DNA of 59,698 nucleotides. Origin: JABDPF01 sp036351575 (GTDB lineage Bacteria; Pseudomonadota; Gammaproteobacteria; Xanthomonadales; SZUA-36). The position numbers and the translations under genes are program-made. The stretch is taken from assembly GCA_036351575.1 (NCBI GenBank), contig JAZBPJ010000006.1, positions 1-59,698 of the forward strand, given 5' to 3'. The notes beneath the pieces were generated by a model, which was given only the letters and a program-made list of their open reading frames with translations, searched no databases and was not told the DNA's origin. This document shows positions 17,262-26,083 of this stretch, piece by piece (the stretch's first letter is position 1; each line of letters opens with the position of its first letter).

Positions 17262-18337
17262 GCGCCAGGTCTGAATACACGCGGCAGGCGCGCCGTCATG
17301 CCCGCCAAAAGCTCGTATCCGATGGTGCCGGCGCAGGCCGCGATGTCGTTGACCGGCAGGCTCGGTCCCCACAGTTCGACCGGATCGCCGACCCGCACGT
17401 CTTCGCGGCCGGTGATATCCACGGTAATCATGTCCATTGAAACGGTGCCGGCGAGCGGCGCGCGCTTTCCCTTGACCAGCACCGGCGTGCCGTTCGGCGC
17501 GTGGCGCGGGTAGCCGTCGCCGTAGCCGATCGAGACGGTAGCGATCCGGGCCGGTTTTTCAGCGACCCAGCGGGCGCCGTAGCCCACGCCTTCGCCCGCC
17601 GCGATATCCCGGACCGCCATGACCTCTGACTGCAGGGTCATCACCGCTTTCAGTTCCGGGTGGCCGGGGCAGGCATTGGTCGGGTCGCTGCCGTAGAGCA
17701 TGATGCCGGGCCGGTTCCAGTCGGCGTGCGTTGCCGGCCAGTGCATGATGCCGGCCGAGTTGGCGATGCTGGTCGGCAGGCTTCGGCCCTTGACGGTCGA
17801 GTGAAAGATCTCGACCTGCCGCGCGGTCGCCGGGTTTTCCGTCTCGTCCGCGCAGGCCAGGTGCGTGCACAGCACTGGCGGGCCGGCAACCGCAGCAGAG
17901 GCCAGCAGCGAATCAATGACGGCGCCGGCCTCGCCGGGGGGAATGCCGAGGCGGTGCATGCCGGTATCGATTTTCAGCCAGGCCCGGACCGGCGGTCCCG
18001 AGTGGCGCAACAGTGTTTCCACCTGGCCTCGCTCGTGCAGCATCAGCCACAGGCCCCGCGCGGCGGCTTCGCCGATATCGTCCGGGCCGTGGTGACCCTG
18101 GAGCACCAGCAGCGGACCCTCGATGCCCGCCTCGCGCAGGACGACGGCTTCGTCCATCGTGGCTACCGACAAAGCATCGGCGTCGTTTTCCAGCGCACGG
18201 GCGGCCTCGATCATGCCGTGGCCGTAGGCGTTGGCCTTGATCACGGCGATGTTGCGTGAATCCGGCGCATGCCGCGCCGCCAGGGCGAGGTTGTGCCGCA
18301 GGGCGTCCAGGTCGACGATGGCTTTCGAGGGTCTCAT
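17258..18337 (-). CDS. alr: Alanine racemase
   Basis: 359 aa, fold-type III PLP enzyme. AVIKANAYGHG carries the PLP lysine (Lys34), WLKIDTGMHRLG and RPGIMLYGSDP are family signatures, GVGYGARW contains the catalytic tyrosine and TVSMDMITVDI is the C-terminal beta-domain motif. It interconverts D- and L-alanine. Given the neighbouring LD-carboxypeptidases, it probably disposes of D-Ala released from stem peptides; a second, biosynthetic alr elsewhere cannot be excluded. Last gene of an rpiR-nhaC-hydrolase-alr unit (11-bp gap upstream). Confidence 0.95.
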   Translation of the reverse strand: MRPSKAIVDLDALRHNLALAARHAPDSRNIAVIKANAYGHGMIEAARALENDADALSVATMDEAVVLREAGIEGPLLVLQGHHGPDDIGEAAARGLWLMLHERGQVETLLRHSGPPVRAWLKIDTGMHRLGIPPGEAGAVIDSLLASAAVAGPPVLCTHLACADETENPATARQVEIFHSTVKGRSLPTSIANSAGIMHWPATHADWNRPGIMLYGSDPTNACPGHPELKAVMTLQSEVMAVRDIAAGEGVGYGARWVAEKPARIATVSIGYGDGYPRHAPNGTPVLVKGKRAPLAGTVSMDMITVDITGREDVRVGDPVELWGPSLPVNDIAACAGTIGYELLAGMTARLPRVFRPGA

Positions 18338-18348
18338 TCGTCTCTTGA

Positions 18349-19923
18349 TCAGTCAGCGGGTTTCAGGTCGAGATGTTCAAAATAGTCGATCGTCGCGTCC
18401 GGGTCGTCAAATACGCGGTTCATTCGAATGCCCAGCAGCCGGTCCTGGCGGTCGAATTCGAAGCTGACCCAGGCGTCCATGCCGACGCTGCGGTCCGGCC
18501 AGCGCGCCACGAAGGTATCCGCCGTCACGTGTTCCAGCGGCCCGCTCAGCTTGGGCGACCTGGCCGAGATGAATTCCAGCACGCCATCGTTCACGCGGAC
18601 CGTGACGTCGCCGAACCAGGGGTCGCTGTAGGCGCCGGCGTATTCACCGAGCGGGCGTGGCTCCACCACGGTGCGCGCGGGGCGTTCGGTTGCGGGCGCT
18701 TCTTTCTCTTCTTCCGCGGCGGCCTGCATGGCCAGGTAGGTATCGATCCAGTCGCGCGACTTGACCGGCAGGTAGGCGTACTTGATGGTCTGCATCACCG
18801 CGTTGCGGGCCGCCGAGTTGGAGCCGTTGCTGAGTACGACGATACCCAGGTCGATCTCGGGGATCATCAGGGTCCAGGCGCGCATGCCCGCCAGTGAGCC
18901 CGTGTGCGAAACCTCCTTGTAGCCGTGCACGTCGCTGAGCCGCCAGCCCAGCCCGTAACCGTTGAAGTGCGTGCGGTGCCACTCGTAATTGCGCTGGCTC
19001 ACGCGCCAGCTGTTCTCCGGGTGCCACATCTCGCTGCTGCGCGCTGCGCTGAACACGGTGGTTCCGTCCGGCGCCGTGCCCCGGCCCAGCTGCATGGAAA
19101 CCCATTTCACCATGCTGGATGCGCTGCACACGACACCGCCGGCCGCGGCGTAAACCGCGGCGCCGCCGTGAATGCGGCTGCGCTCGATGACGCTGAGTTC
19201 GCCGTCGATCCAGCCGTGCGGAGCCGCCAGGTTCTGCATTTCGCTATCCGGTATGGCTCCGGCGAAACAGCGGTCCATTCTGAGCGGCTGCATGATCCGT
19301 TCCAGTACGAACGATTCCCAGCCCAGCCCGGTAACGCGCGGGATGATCTCGCCGGCGACGATGTACAGGACGTTGTCGTAGTTGTAGCTGTCCCGGAAAT
19401 CGCTGACCAGCGGAAAATAGCGCAGGCCCTGTATCACGTCCTGGCGGGTGAACCCGTTCGGGTCCGGCCACAGCATCAGGTCGCCGGCGTGCGGCACCAG
19501 GCCGCTGCGGTGGGCCAGCAGGTCCGTTACCGAGAGATGGGCCGTCACCCAGGGGTCGCTCACGCGGAACTCGGGAATGTAGTCCGAGACCGCGCCGTTC
19601 CACTCGACCAGCCCTTCGTCCACCAGGATGGCCAGCGACGCCGCGGTGAACGCTTTCGAGTTGGATGCGATCTTGAACATCGTATCCGGGTCGATCTTCC
19701 CGGGCTTGCCGAGCTCGCGCAGGCCGTGTCCCTTCAGGTAAACGGTCTCACCGTCCTTGACCACGCCGACCGCCATGCCTGGCACGTCGAAGGCCTCCAT
19801 CGCCCGCTGCACCAGGCGGTCGATCTTTCTCTCGGACAAGCCGTCCCGGGCGGCAGCCTGGGTCGCGATGAGCAGAAGGCAGGCCGTGAGAAGAAGGAGA
19901 AAGCGTGCAGAGATCTTCGTCAT
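18349..19923 (-). CDS. Beta-lactamase-fold serine hydrolase, exported
   Basis: 524 aa with a signal peptide (MTKISARFLLLLTACLLLIA, then AAARDG). Class C beta-lactamase/AmpH-like domain: S87-N-S-K90 in FKIASNSKAFTAA, Y182-D-N184 in YNYDNVLYIVAGE, and SHTGSLAG as the third motif. A C-terminal domain of about 100 residues (PLGEYAGAYSDPWFGDVTVRV) looks like DUF3471. Such proteins are DD-peptidases, D-aminopeptidases or esterases. Position between nhaC and alr in a PG locus suggests release of D-Ala or another D-amino acid from PG peptides; not proven. Longer upstream frames overlap nhaC. Confidence 0.85.
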   Translation of the reverse strand: MTKISARFLLLLTACLLLIATQAAARDGLSERKIDRLVQRAMEAFDVPGMAVGVVKDGETVYLKGHGLRELGKPGKIDPDTMFKIASNSKAFTAASLAILVDEGLVEWNGAVSDYIPEFRVSDPWVTAHLSVTDLLAHRSGLVPHAGDLMLWPDPNGFTRQDVIQGLRYFPLVSDFRDSYNYDNVLYIVAGEIIPRVTGLGWESFVLERIMQPLRMDRCFAGAIPDSEMQNLAAPHGWIDGELSVIERSRIHGGAAVYAAAGGVVCSASSMVKWVSMQLGRGTAPDGTTVFSAARSSEMWHPENSWRVSQRNYEWHRTHFNGYGLGWRLSDVHGYKEVSHTGSLAGMRAWTLMIPEIDLGIVVLSNGSNSAARNAVMQTIKYAYLPVKSRDWIDTYLAMQAAAEEEKEAPATERPARTVVEPRPLGEYAGAYSDPWFGDVTVRVNDGVLEFISARSPKLSGPLEHVTADTFVARWPDRSVGMDAWVSFEFDRQDRLLGIRMNRVFDDPDATIDYFEHLDLKPAD

Positions 19924-19933
19924 CTTTGGGTTC

Positions 19934-21319
19934 CTAGAGGGTGAACAGCCCCATGGCCAGGTAAAGCAGAAACGTGATACCGCCGGCGACCAGCGCGTAC
20001 GGCAATTGCGTCCGCACGTGCTCCAGCAGGTCGCAGCCCGAGGCGATGGCGGACACGCAGGTCGTATCGGATATCGGCGAGCAGTGATCGCCGAAAACGC
20101 CGCCGCCGAGGATCGCGGCAAGCACGAGCGAGGGCGGCAGCCCCAGTGCGGCTGCCAGCGGCATGCCGATCGGGATCAGGATCGCGAACGTGCCCCAGGA
20201 GGTTCCGGTCGAGAACGAGGTCAGGGCGCCGGCGAGAAACAGCATGGGCACGATCAGGAACGGCGGCACGTTGTCGCCGGCCAGTCCAGCGATGAAGACA
20301 CCGGTTCCCAGGTCCCGCAGGCTGGAGCCCAGGGCCAGGGAAAACAGCACGATCGTGACCAGCGGCAGCAGTTCGGCCATGCCGTCGAAGCCGGTCTTGA
20401 CCAGCTCGATGTGGGAAAAACGGCGGCTGGCCAGCATCATCAGGTAAGCCACCGTGCAGGCCAGCGCGACCGCGTAGAGCACCGAGCGCGACCCGCTGCC
20501 GTCGGCCAGTACGCCGTTGCCGGTCCACAGCATGAAGCCGATCATCGAGACGATCATTACCGCCAGCGGAACGACCATGTATGCCGGGTGCGTGGGCGCG
20601 ACCTCCGGTTCCGCCGATTCATGGTCGTGCGCGACCGCCTCGCTGCGCGCCAGGGGGCCGAAGGTACGGCCCGTCCAGGCCGTGAACAACACGATCAGCA
20701 GCGTGACGATCGCGTAGAAATTCAGGGTCACGGTACCCCAGAGAATGGCCGCCGATGATTGTTCGAACTCGTACTGGCTCAGCAGCACCAGGATAAACGC
20801 GCCCCAGCCGTTGAGCAGGATCAGGATGCAGACAGGCGCAGAAGTGCTGTCGATGATGTAGGCCAGCTTGGCGCGGCTCAGGCCGAAACGGTCGAACAGC
20901 CCGCGCGAGAGGATGCCGGCGGTCAATACGCTGAGGTTGCTTTCGACGAAGATCACGCCGCCCACTCCGCTGGTCAGCAGGCCGGCTCGCCGGCTGTTGC
21001 TGGCCAGGCCGCTGTTGACCAATGCATCGACCAGCGCCGTGACGCCGCCGGATTGTCGAAGGTATGCGATCAGGGCGCCGATCATCAGGCTGAACAGCAG
21101 GATGCGCGCATTGTCCGGGTCGGTAAGCACCAGGGCGGTGCGCTCGAGCGTTGCGATGAATGCCCGGCCGGCGCCTGCCGCGAACGAAGACTGCAGCAGC
21201 CATTCCGAGGTGAAAACGGCAAGCACGAGGGCCAGGATCACTTCGCGCCGCCACAGCACGAAGGCGATGGCGACCAGCGGCGGAAGGACGGACAGCCAGT
21301 CGGGGTTCACGGGCGCCAC
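19934..21319 (-). CDS. NhaC-family Na+/H+ antiporter-like transporter
   Basis: 461 aa, 11-12 membrane segments. The pattern is NhaC-like: GGVIFVESNLSVLTAG, STSAPVCILILLNGWGAF, ALTSFSTGTSWGTFAILIPIGMPL and FGDHCSPISDTTCVSAIASGCD. Starts at a GTG 26 bp after the rpiR stop. In this family some members exchange amino acids or organic acids, so in this operon it could either balance sodium used by the SSS symporter or transport a PG-derived product. Function is inferred from family only. Confidence 0.85.
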   Translation of the reverse strand: MAPVNPDWLSVLPPLVAIAFVLWRREVILALVLAVFTSEWLLQSSFAAGAGRAFIATLERTALVLTDPDNARILLFSLMIGALIAYLRQSGGVTALVDALVNSGLASNSRRAGLLTSGVGGVIFVESNLSVLTAGILSRGLFDRFGLSRAKLAYIIDSTSAPVCILILLNGWGAFILVLLSQYEFEQSSAAILWGTVTLNFYAIVTLLIVLFTAWTGRTFGPLARSEAVAHDHESAEPEVAPTHPAYMVVPLAVMIVSMIGFMLWTGNGVLADGSGSRSVLYAVALACTVAYLMMLASRRFSHIELVKTGFDGMAELLPLVTIVLFSLALGSSLRDLGTGVFIAGLAGDNVPPFLIVPMLFLAGALTSFSTGTSWGTFAILIPIGMPLAAALGLPPSLVLAAILGGGVFGDHCSPISDTTCVSAIASGCDLLEHVRTQLPYALVAGGITFLLYLAMGLFTL

Positions 21320-21345
21320 TCAACCGGTTTCCGCCAGGCGCACCA

Positions 21346-22185
21346 CTAGAGGCTCTCGACCACTTTACGGCTGCGCGCAAGCAATTCCTTCGCGCGCGGA
21401 TTGCGCTGCACCAGCAGGCTGAACAGCAGGTCGACGACGAACTGCTGCGAGGTCGTGGAAACGATCTGCGGCACTTCGAATTCCCCGGCATGGCTGATGG
21501 AGTAAAGCTGCACGTCGGCCAGCGGCCGCGCCGGGTTGGCGTTGTAGTTGGTCAGCGTGATGATCCGGGCGCCGGCCCGCTTGGCGTTCTTCAGGATTTC
21601 GAGCATGCGCGGAGAATGGCCGGAGAAGGAGATCAGGAAAGCGGCGTCTTTTTTCCCCAGCGTGGCGACGCTGGAGAGCTGGATGTAGGTATCGACCTCG
21701 GCGATCACCGACATGCCGATCTGGATCATCATCGTGGCGAAATTACGGGCCACCAGGGAACCGGAGCCCAGCGCGATGACCTGGATGCGTTCGCTGGCTT
21801 CGAGAATATCGACCGCGGCCTTGAGTCGACCCTCTTCGTTGAGTTCGAGCGTGCTGCGCAGTGTTTCGGACTTGACCCGGTAGAGCTGCTCCTTGAACGG
21901 GTGGTCGCTGTCCTTTGAACCTTTCCTGCGGCCCGGCTCGCCGGCGTTCTCCGCCCCGAGCAGAACCGCTTCGTGGATCGCGAGCTTGAGGTCCGGAAAG
22001 CCCTGGTAGCCGAGTTTCTGGCTGAATTTCACGATGCTGGACTGGCTGACGCCAACGGAACTGGCCAGGTTCTGGGATGAGTAGTCGCGGATCAGGCCGG
22101 GATTGTCGAGGATGAAGCGCGCTATTCTGCGTTCATTGGGCGAGAGCTCGTCCAGCAGGGATCGGATTTTTACCAGGCACGACAT
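21346..22185 (-). CDS. RpiR/MurR-family transcriptional regulator
   Basis: 279 aa. The N-terminal HTH_6 domain (LSPNERRIARFILDNPGLIRDYSSQNLASSVGVSQSS) is followed by a sugar-phosphate-binding SIS domain (VIALGSGSLVARNFATMM, DAAFLISFSGHSPRMLE, ARIITLTNY). E. coli MurR, of this family, represses MurNAc genes and responds to MurNAc-6-P. A perfect GAATAATTTATTC palindrome lies 12-24 bp upstream of its start, suggesting autorepression, and matching sites occur at two other promoters of the locus. It heads an operon with nhaC, the serine hydrolase and alr. Confidence 0.9.
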   Translation of the reverse strand: MSCLVKIRSLLDELSPNERRIARFILDNPGLIRDYSSQNLASSVGVSQSSIVKFSQKLGYQGFPDLKLAIHEAVLLGAENAGEPGRRKGSKDSDHPFKEQLYRVKSETLRSTLELNEEGRLKAAVDILEASERIQVIALGSGSLVARNFATMMIQIGMSVIAEVDTYIQLSSVATLGKKDAAFLISFSGHSPRMLEILKNAKRAGARIITLTNYNANPARPLADVQLYSISHAGEFEVPQIVSTTSQQFVVDLLFSLLVQRNPRAKELLARSRKVVESL

Positions 22186-22196
22186 CGCTCAAGCTC

Positions 22197-22209
22197 GAAT
22201 AATTTATTC
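22197..22209. promoter_or_regulatory. Operator palindrome GAATAATTTATTC in the rpiR/opp divergent region
   Basis: A perfect 13-bp palindrome (GAATAA-T-TTATTC), between the divergent regulator and oppA genes and 12 bp from the regulator start codon. Same architecture as GAATAAATTATTC at 12689 and, with one mismatch, the site at 11669. I did not find a clear -10/-35 pair in this 168-bp gap. Confidence 0.7.
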
Positions 22210-22345
22210 CATAAACGATAACATACCGAATCCGGAACATAACCGCCATACGCGGCAGCGCGATCGGCGATGCAGAATGTCATGGGGCTCCTGTTTTGGT
22301 TTGCGTCGACAATCGCCGCATTCCGCTCGCAGCGGATTGACGTTA

Positions 22346-22361
22346 TTATTCGCATGAATAA
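22346..22361. promoter_or_regulatory. Inverted half-sites TTATTC-N4-GAATAA ahead of oppA
   Basis: The same hexamers as in the 13-bp palindromes occur here in swapped order, TTATTC GCAT GAATAA, just after a TTGACG hexamer (22337-22342). It overlaps the ATG at 22354, which would make sense if translation of oppA begins further downstream at TTG 22396. It may be an auxiliary regulator site or chance. Confidence 0.35.
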
Positions 22362-24222
22362 ACGCTTGCCACCAATCTTTGGAGTAACCAGTTTCTTGAC
22401 GCGGCCCAGGCCCAATTTTCTGCTCGCGACCGCCGTCGTCATGCTGCTGGCGGCTTGTGGCGACAAGGGCGTGGATTTCGGATCGCGCCTGCAGAACCGG
22501 CCGGCGCCGGTCGAACTGGAGTTGGGTGAAGACGGGCGGCCGGTTCCGTCCGTGCTGGCGGAACAGCAGTGGGTCTACCGGGGAAACGGTGAAGAGCCGG
22601 CTACCCTGGACCCGCACAAATCCGTCGGCCTGCCCGCCTCGCACATACTTCGCGACCTGTTCGAGGGGCTGACCACCGAATCCCGCGACGGCAAGGTCGT
22701 GCCAGGCGCGGCCCTGCGCTGGAACATATCGCGCGATGCGCGCACCTACACCTTCTACCTGCGCCGTGACCTCCTGTGGTCGAATGGCGCGCCGCTGACG
22801 GCGCTCGATTTCATTTACAGCCTGCGGCGGGCGGTCGATCCCGCAACCGCATCGGCCAGCGCGGGCGCCCTGCTGCCCATTCTCAACGCCCGGGAGGTGC
22901 TGGCCGGCGAACTGCCGGTGGATCAGCTTGGCGTCGGCCTGCTGGATGATGAATACACCATGCAGATCACGCTGACCGGCCCCACGCCGTATTTCCTGGG
23001 GTTGCTGGCCAGCCCGGTGGCGTATCCGGTCAACCGCGAAAACGTCGAGGCGTACGGCGATGCTTTTTCCCGACCCGGCAACCTCGTTTCGAACGGGGCC
23101 TATGTTTTGAAGGACTGGAAGCCCCGCGCCAGTATCGAGCTCGAAAAAAATCCGTACTTCCGGGAAACGTCGGAAACGATCGTCGACCGCGTGTTCTACG
23201 TGCACGCCGAAGAGGCGGTGACCGAGCTGAACCGCTTTCGCCTGGGTGAAATCGACTGGACCAGCGGCGTGCCGGACAGCCAGTTCCACTGGCTGCAGGA
23301 GCACTACCCGGACGAACTGGTCGTCAGCCCCTGGACCGGGTCCTATTTCTTTGGCTTCAACCTGACGCAGCCCCCGTTTGCCGACAATCCCTCATTGCGG
23401 ATGGCGCTGAACCTGGCCGTGGACCGCCAGATCATTACCGGGAAAGTCACCCAGTTCGGCGAACAGCCGTCGTATTCGCTGGTACCGCCGGGTATCGAGG
23501 GTTATGTGCCGTTTTCGCCCGATTACGCGGACTGGTCCCAGGAAGAACGCAACCACGAGGCGCGCCGCTTGTTCGAGCAGGCCGGGTACTCAGAGGAAAA
23601 CCCGCTGCGCATCGAGATTCGCTACAACACCGGCGGCAACAACAAGAAAATCGCGCTGGCGCTGGCCTCCATGTGGAAGCAGGTACTGGGCGTCAACTCG
23701 ACCCTGGTCAACGAGGAGTTTCGTGTCTTTCTGCAGAACCGCCAGCAGAAAGTCATCACCCAGGTGTTCCGGGTTGGCTGGATCAGCGACTACAACGACC
23801 CCTACAGTTTCCTGGAAATGTTTCGCAGCGGTCACCGGCGCAATGACTTCGGCTATGCGAACAGCAGTTTCGACGCCCTGCTGGACGAGGTCGGAACCGA
23901 ACGGGTGCGGGCCCGCCGGGAACGGCTGATGTTCGAAGCCGAACGGGTGCTGATAGCCGACAACGTGATCATTCCGATCTACAGTTATGTCAGCAAGCGG
24001 CTGGTCAATCCGCACCTGCGGGGCTGGCAGCCCAACGTGCTGGACCGGCACCCGACGCGTTTCATGTTCAAGCTGCGATCGAAAGGGGAAGAAATTATTC
24101 CTGCAGAGCCCGGCTTGCCAGCGGGCGATGGGCTGACCCCTCTTGAAGCGCTGCCCGGCGAGGATGCGGGTGAAGACATGCCTGTTGCGGGAGATAAAGA
24201 AGAATCGGAGGACGTATTGTGA
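22354..24222 (+). CDS. oppA: Oligopeptide/murein-peptide ABC transporter, substrate-binding lipoprotein
   Basis: 622 aa from ATG 22354. Lipobox LLAAC shows it is a lipoprotein. SBP_bac_5 fold: QWVYRGNGEEPATLDPHKSVG, RDLFEGLT, FNLTQPPFADNPSLRMALNLAVDR and YNDPYSFLEMFRSG. It has a charged C-terminal tail of about 45 residues rich in Glu/Asp. The start is uncertain: TTG 22396 has GGAG at 22381-22384 and would shorten the N-region to MTRPRPNFLLATAVV, a better signal peptide. It resembles OppA/MppA; with its neighbours the likely cargo is PG stem peptides. First gene of oppABCDF. Confidence 0.9.
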   Translation: MNKRLPPIFGVTSFLTRPRPNFLLATAVVMLLAACGDKGVDFGSRLQNRPAPVELELGEDGRPVPSVLAEQQWVYRGNGEEPATLDPHKSVGLPASHILRDLFEGLTTESRDGKVVPGAALRWNISRDARTYTFYLRRDLLWSNGAPLTALDFIYSLRRAVDPATASASAGALLPILNAREVLAGELPVDQLGVGLLDDEYTMQITLTGPTPYFLGLLASPVAYPVNRENVEAYGDAFSRPGNLVSNGAYVLKDWKPRASIELEKNPYFRETSETIVDRVFYVHAEEAVTELNRFRLGEIDWTSGVPDSQFHWLQEHYPDELVVSPWTGSYFFGFNLTQPPFADNPSLRMALNLAVDRQIITGKVTQFGEQPSYSLVPPGIEGYVPFSPDYADWSQEERNHEARRLFEQAGYSEENPLRIEIRYNTGGNNKKIALALASMWKQVLGVNSTLVNEEFRVFLQNRQQKVITQVFRVGWISDYNDPYSFLEMFRSGHRRNDFGYANSSFDALLDEVGTERVRARRERLMFEAERVLIADNVIIPIYSYVSKRLVNPHLRGWQPNVLDRHPTRFMFKLRSKGEEIIPAEPGLPAGDGLTPLEALPGEDAGEDMPVAGDKEESEDVL

Positions 24223-25163
24223 GGCGTGAAGGCCTGATGCGGCACGTGGCAACCCGGCTGATCGGCCTGGTTCCGACCCTGCTGCTGCTGATCACGATCG
24301 CTTTCGTTCTCATCCGCGTGGCGCCGGGCGGCCCGTTCGACGGAGAAGTCACGCTGCCGCCGGAAGTCCGCGCCAACCTGGAAGCCAAGTACCATCTCGA
24401 CGAACCCATCCTGCAGCAGTATTTCCGTTACCTCGGCGATGTCGTGACAGGGGACTTCGGCCCGTCGTTCCGCTACCCGGACTGGTCGGTCAACGAGCTG
24501 ATCGCACGGGGGTTCCCGGCCTCGGCAACCGTCGGCGGGCTGGCCATACTCATCGCCTTTTTTGTCGGTACGGGGATCGGCGTGTTCGCTGCCCTGCGCC
24601 AGAATACAGCGATCGACTACTCGCTGATGGGCGTCGCCATGCTGGGCATATCGGTGCCGAACTTCGTCATTGCTCCGCTGCTGATCCTGGTCCTGGCGAT
24701 CTACGCCGGCTGGCTTCCCGCCGGCGGCTGGGACTGGAGCTGGCAGAGCATGGTCCTGCCGGTGCTTACCCTCGCCCTGCCGGCCGTGGCCTACATCGCC
24801 CGGCTGACGCGCGGCAGCCTGATCGAGGTGCTGCACAGCAATTACATTCGCACGGCCCGGGCCAAGGGGCTTGCCGAGCACGTCGTGGTGCTTCGCCATG
24901 CGTTGAAGCCGGCCCTGCTGCCGGTGATTTCCTACCTGGGACCGGCCGCGGCCGTGATGATCACGGGCTCGGTCGTGATCGAGCGGATTTATGGCATTCC
25001 GGGGCTGGGCAGTTACTTCGTGCAGGGTGCGCTGAACCGGGATTACACGCTGGTGATGGGCGTCGTCGTTTTTTACGGCATCATCATCATCCTGCTCAAT
25101 TTCGTGGTCGACCTGCTGTATGCCTGGCTGGACCCCCGGATCGGATACGAGGAGATACGGTGA
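24219..25163 (+). CDS. oppB: Oligopeptide ABC transporter permease
   Basis: 314 aa. Very close to enterobacterial OppB along its length (APGGPFDGEVTLPPEV, EAKYHLDEPI, LTRGSLIEVLHSNYIRTARAKGL, ALNRDYTLVMGVVV), including the EAA loop that contacts the ATPases. I chose GTG 24219 because GGAGG at 24207-24211 is a strong ribosome site 7 bases upstream and the start overlaps the oppA stop; ATG 24237 is the alternative. Forms the membrane channel with OppC. Confidence 0.94.
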   Translation: MRREGLMRHVATRLIGLVPTLLLLITIAFVLIRVAPGGPFDGEVTLPPEVRANLEAKYHLDEPILQQYFRYLGDVVTGDFGPSFRYPDWSVNELIARGFPASATVGGLAILIAFFVGTGIGVFAALRQNTAIDYSLMGVAMLGISVPNFVIAPLLILVLAIYAGWLPAGGWDWSWQSMVLPVLTLALPAVAYIARLTRGSLIEVLHSNYIRTARAKGLAEHVVVLRHALKPALLPVISYLGPAAAVMITGSVVIERIYGIPGLGSYFVQGALNRDYTLVMGVVVFYGIIIILLNFVVDLLYAWLDPRIGYEEIR

Positions 25164-26083
25164 GCGAGAAATCGAGTCCGGCCCCCTCGGTCGAGGATGC
25201 ATTCGCACTGGCGATGGAGCCCGAAGATGTGCGCGGCCGCTCGCTGTGGACAGACGCCTGGCACCGCCTGCTGAAAAACCGGGCTGCGCTGGTCAGCGGC
25301 GTCATCATGACCCTGATGATTCTGGCGGTCGTATTTGGACCGTGGCTGGTTCCCTGGGAAGCCGATTTCACCGACTGGGACCACACGTCTGCGCCGCCCA
25401 GCCTGGAGACCGGTCACTGGTTCGGCACCGACCCGGTCGGGCGCGATATCCTGGCCCGCACGCTCGAAGGCGGACGCATCTCGCTGCTGGTCGGCCTGAT
25501 CGCAACCCTGGTCAGCCTGGTCATCGGCGTGGGTTACGGCGCCATCGCCGGTTACTACGGCGGTGTCACGGACCGCATCATGATGCGTTTCGTCGACGTC
25601 ATCTACGCGCTGCCGTTCATGTTTTTCGTGATACTCCTGATGGTCGTGTTCGGGCGCAACATCATCCTGATATTCGTGGCCATCGGAGCGGTGAACTGGC
25701 TCGACATGGCGCGCATCGTGCGCGGCCAGACGCTCAGCCTGAAAAACACCGAATTCGTCGAGGCGGCCCAGGCCTGCGGCGTGGATCACCGTTCCATCAT
25801 CCGCCGTCACATCGTGCCCAACCTGCTGGGCGTCGTGATGGTCTACGTCACGCTGACCATTCCCCAGGTCATTCTCGTCGAGTCGTTCCTGAGTTTCCTC
25901 GGGCTGGGCGTGCAGGAACCGATGAGTTCATGGGGCGCGCTGATCAATGACGGCGCCCAGGACATGGAGTCGGCGCCCTGGACGCTGGTGTTCCCCGCGG
26001 CGTTCCTGACCGTGACGCTGTACTGTTTCAACTACCTTGGTGACGGCATGCGCGACGCACTCGACCCGAAGGACCATCTCTGA
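25160..26083 (+). CDS. oppC: Oligopeptide ABC transporter permease
   Basis: 307 aa. Typical OppC layout: N-terminal cytoplasmic stretch then the first membrane segment after NRAALVSGVIMTLMILAVVFG, HWFGTDPVGRDILARTLEG, EAA loop MARIVRGQTLSLKNTEFVEAA and ESFLSFLGLGVQEPMSSWG. GTG start overlaps the oppB stop; a GAGGAG ribosome site lies just upstream. Confidence 0.95.
   Translation: MSEKSSPAPSVEDAFALAMEPEDVRGRSLWTDAWHRLLKNRAALVSGVIMTLMILAVVFGPWLVPWEADFTDWDHTSAPPSLETGHWFGTDPVGRDILARTLEGGRISLLVGLIATLVSLVIGVGYGAIAGYYGGVTDRIMMRFVDVIYALPFMFFVILLMVVFGRNIILIFVAIGAVNWLDMARIVRGQTLSLKNTEFVEAAQACGVDHRSIIRRHIVPNLLGVVMVYVTLTIPQVILVESFLSFLGLGVQEPMSSWGALINDGAQDMESAPWTLVFPAAFLTVTLYCFNYLGDGMRDALDPKDHL

Noticed and set aside
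22270..22353. Upstream extension of oppA (start at 22270)
   Set aside because: Residues before the lipoprotein signal would give two hydrophobic stretches and no ribosome site; start 22354 or 22396 fits better.
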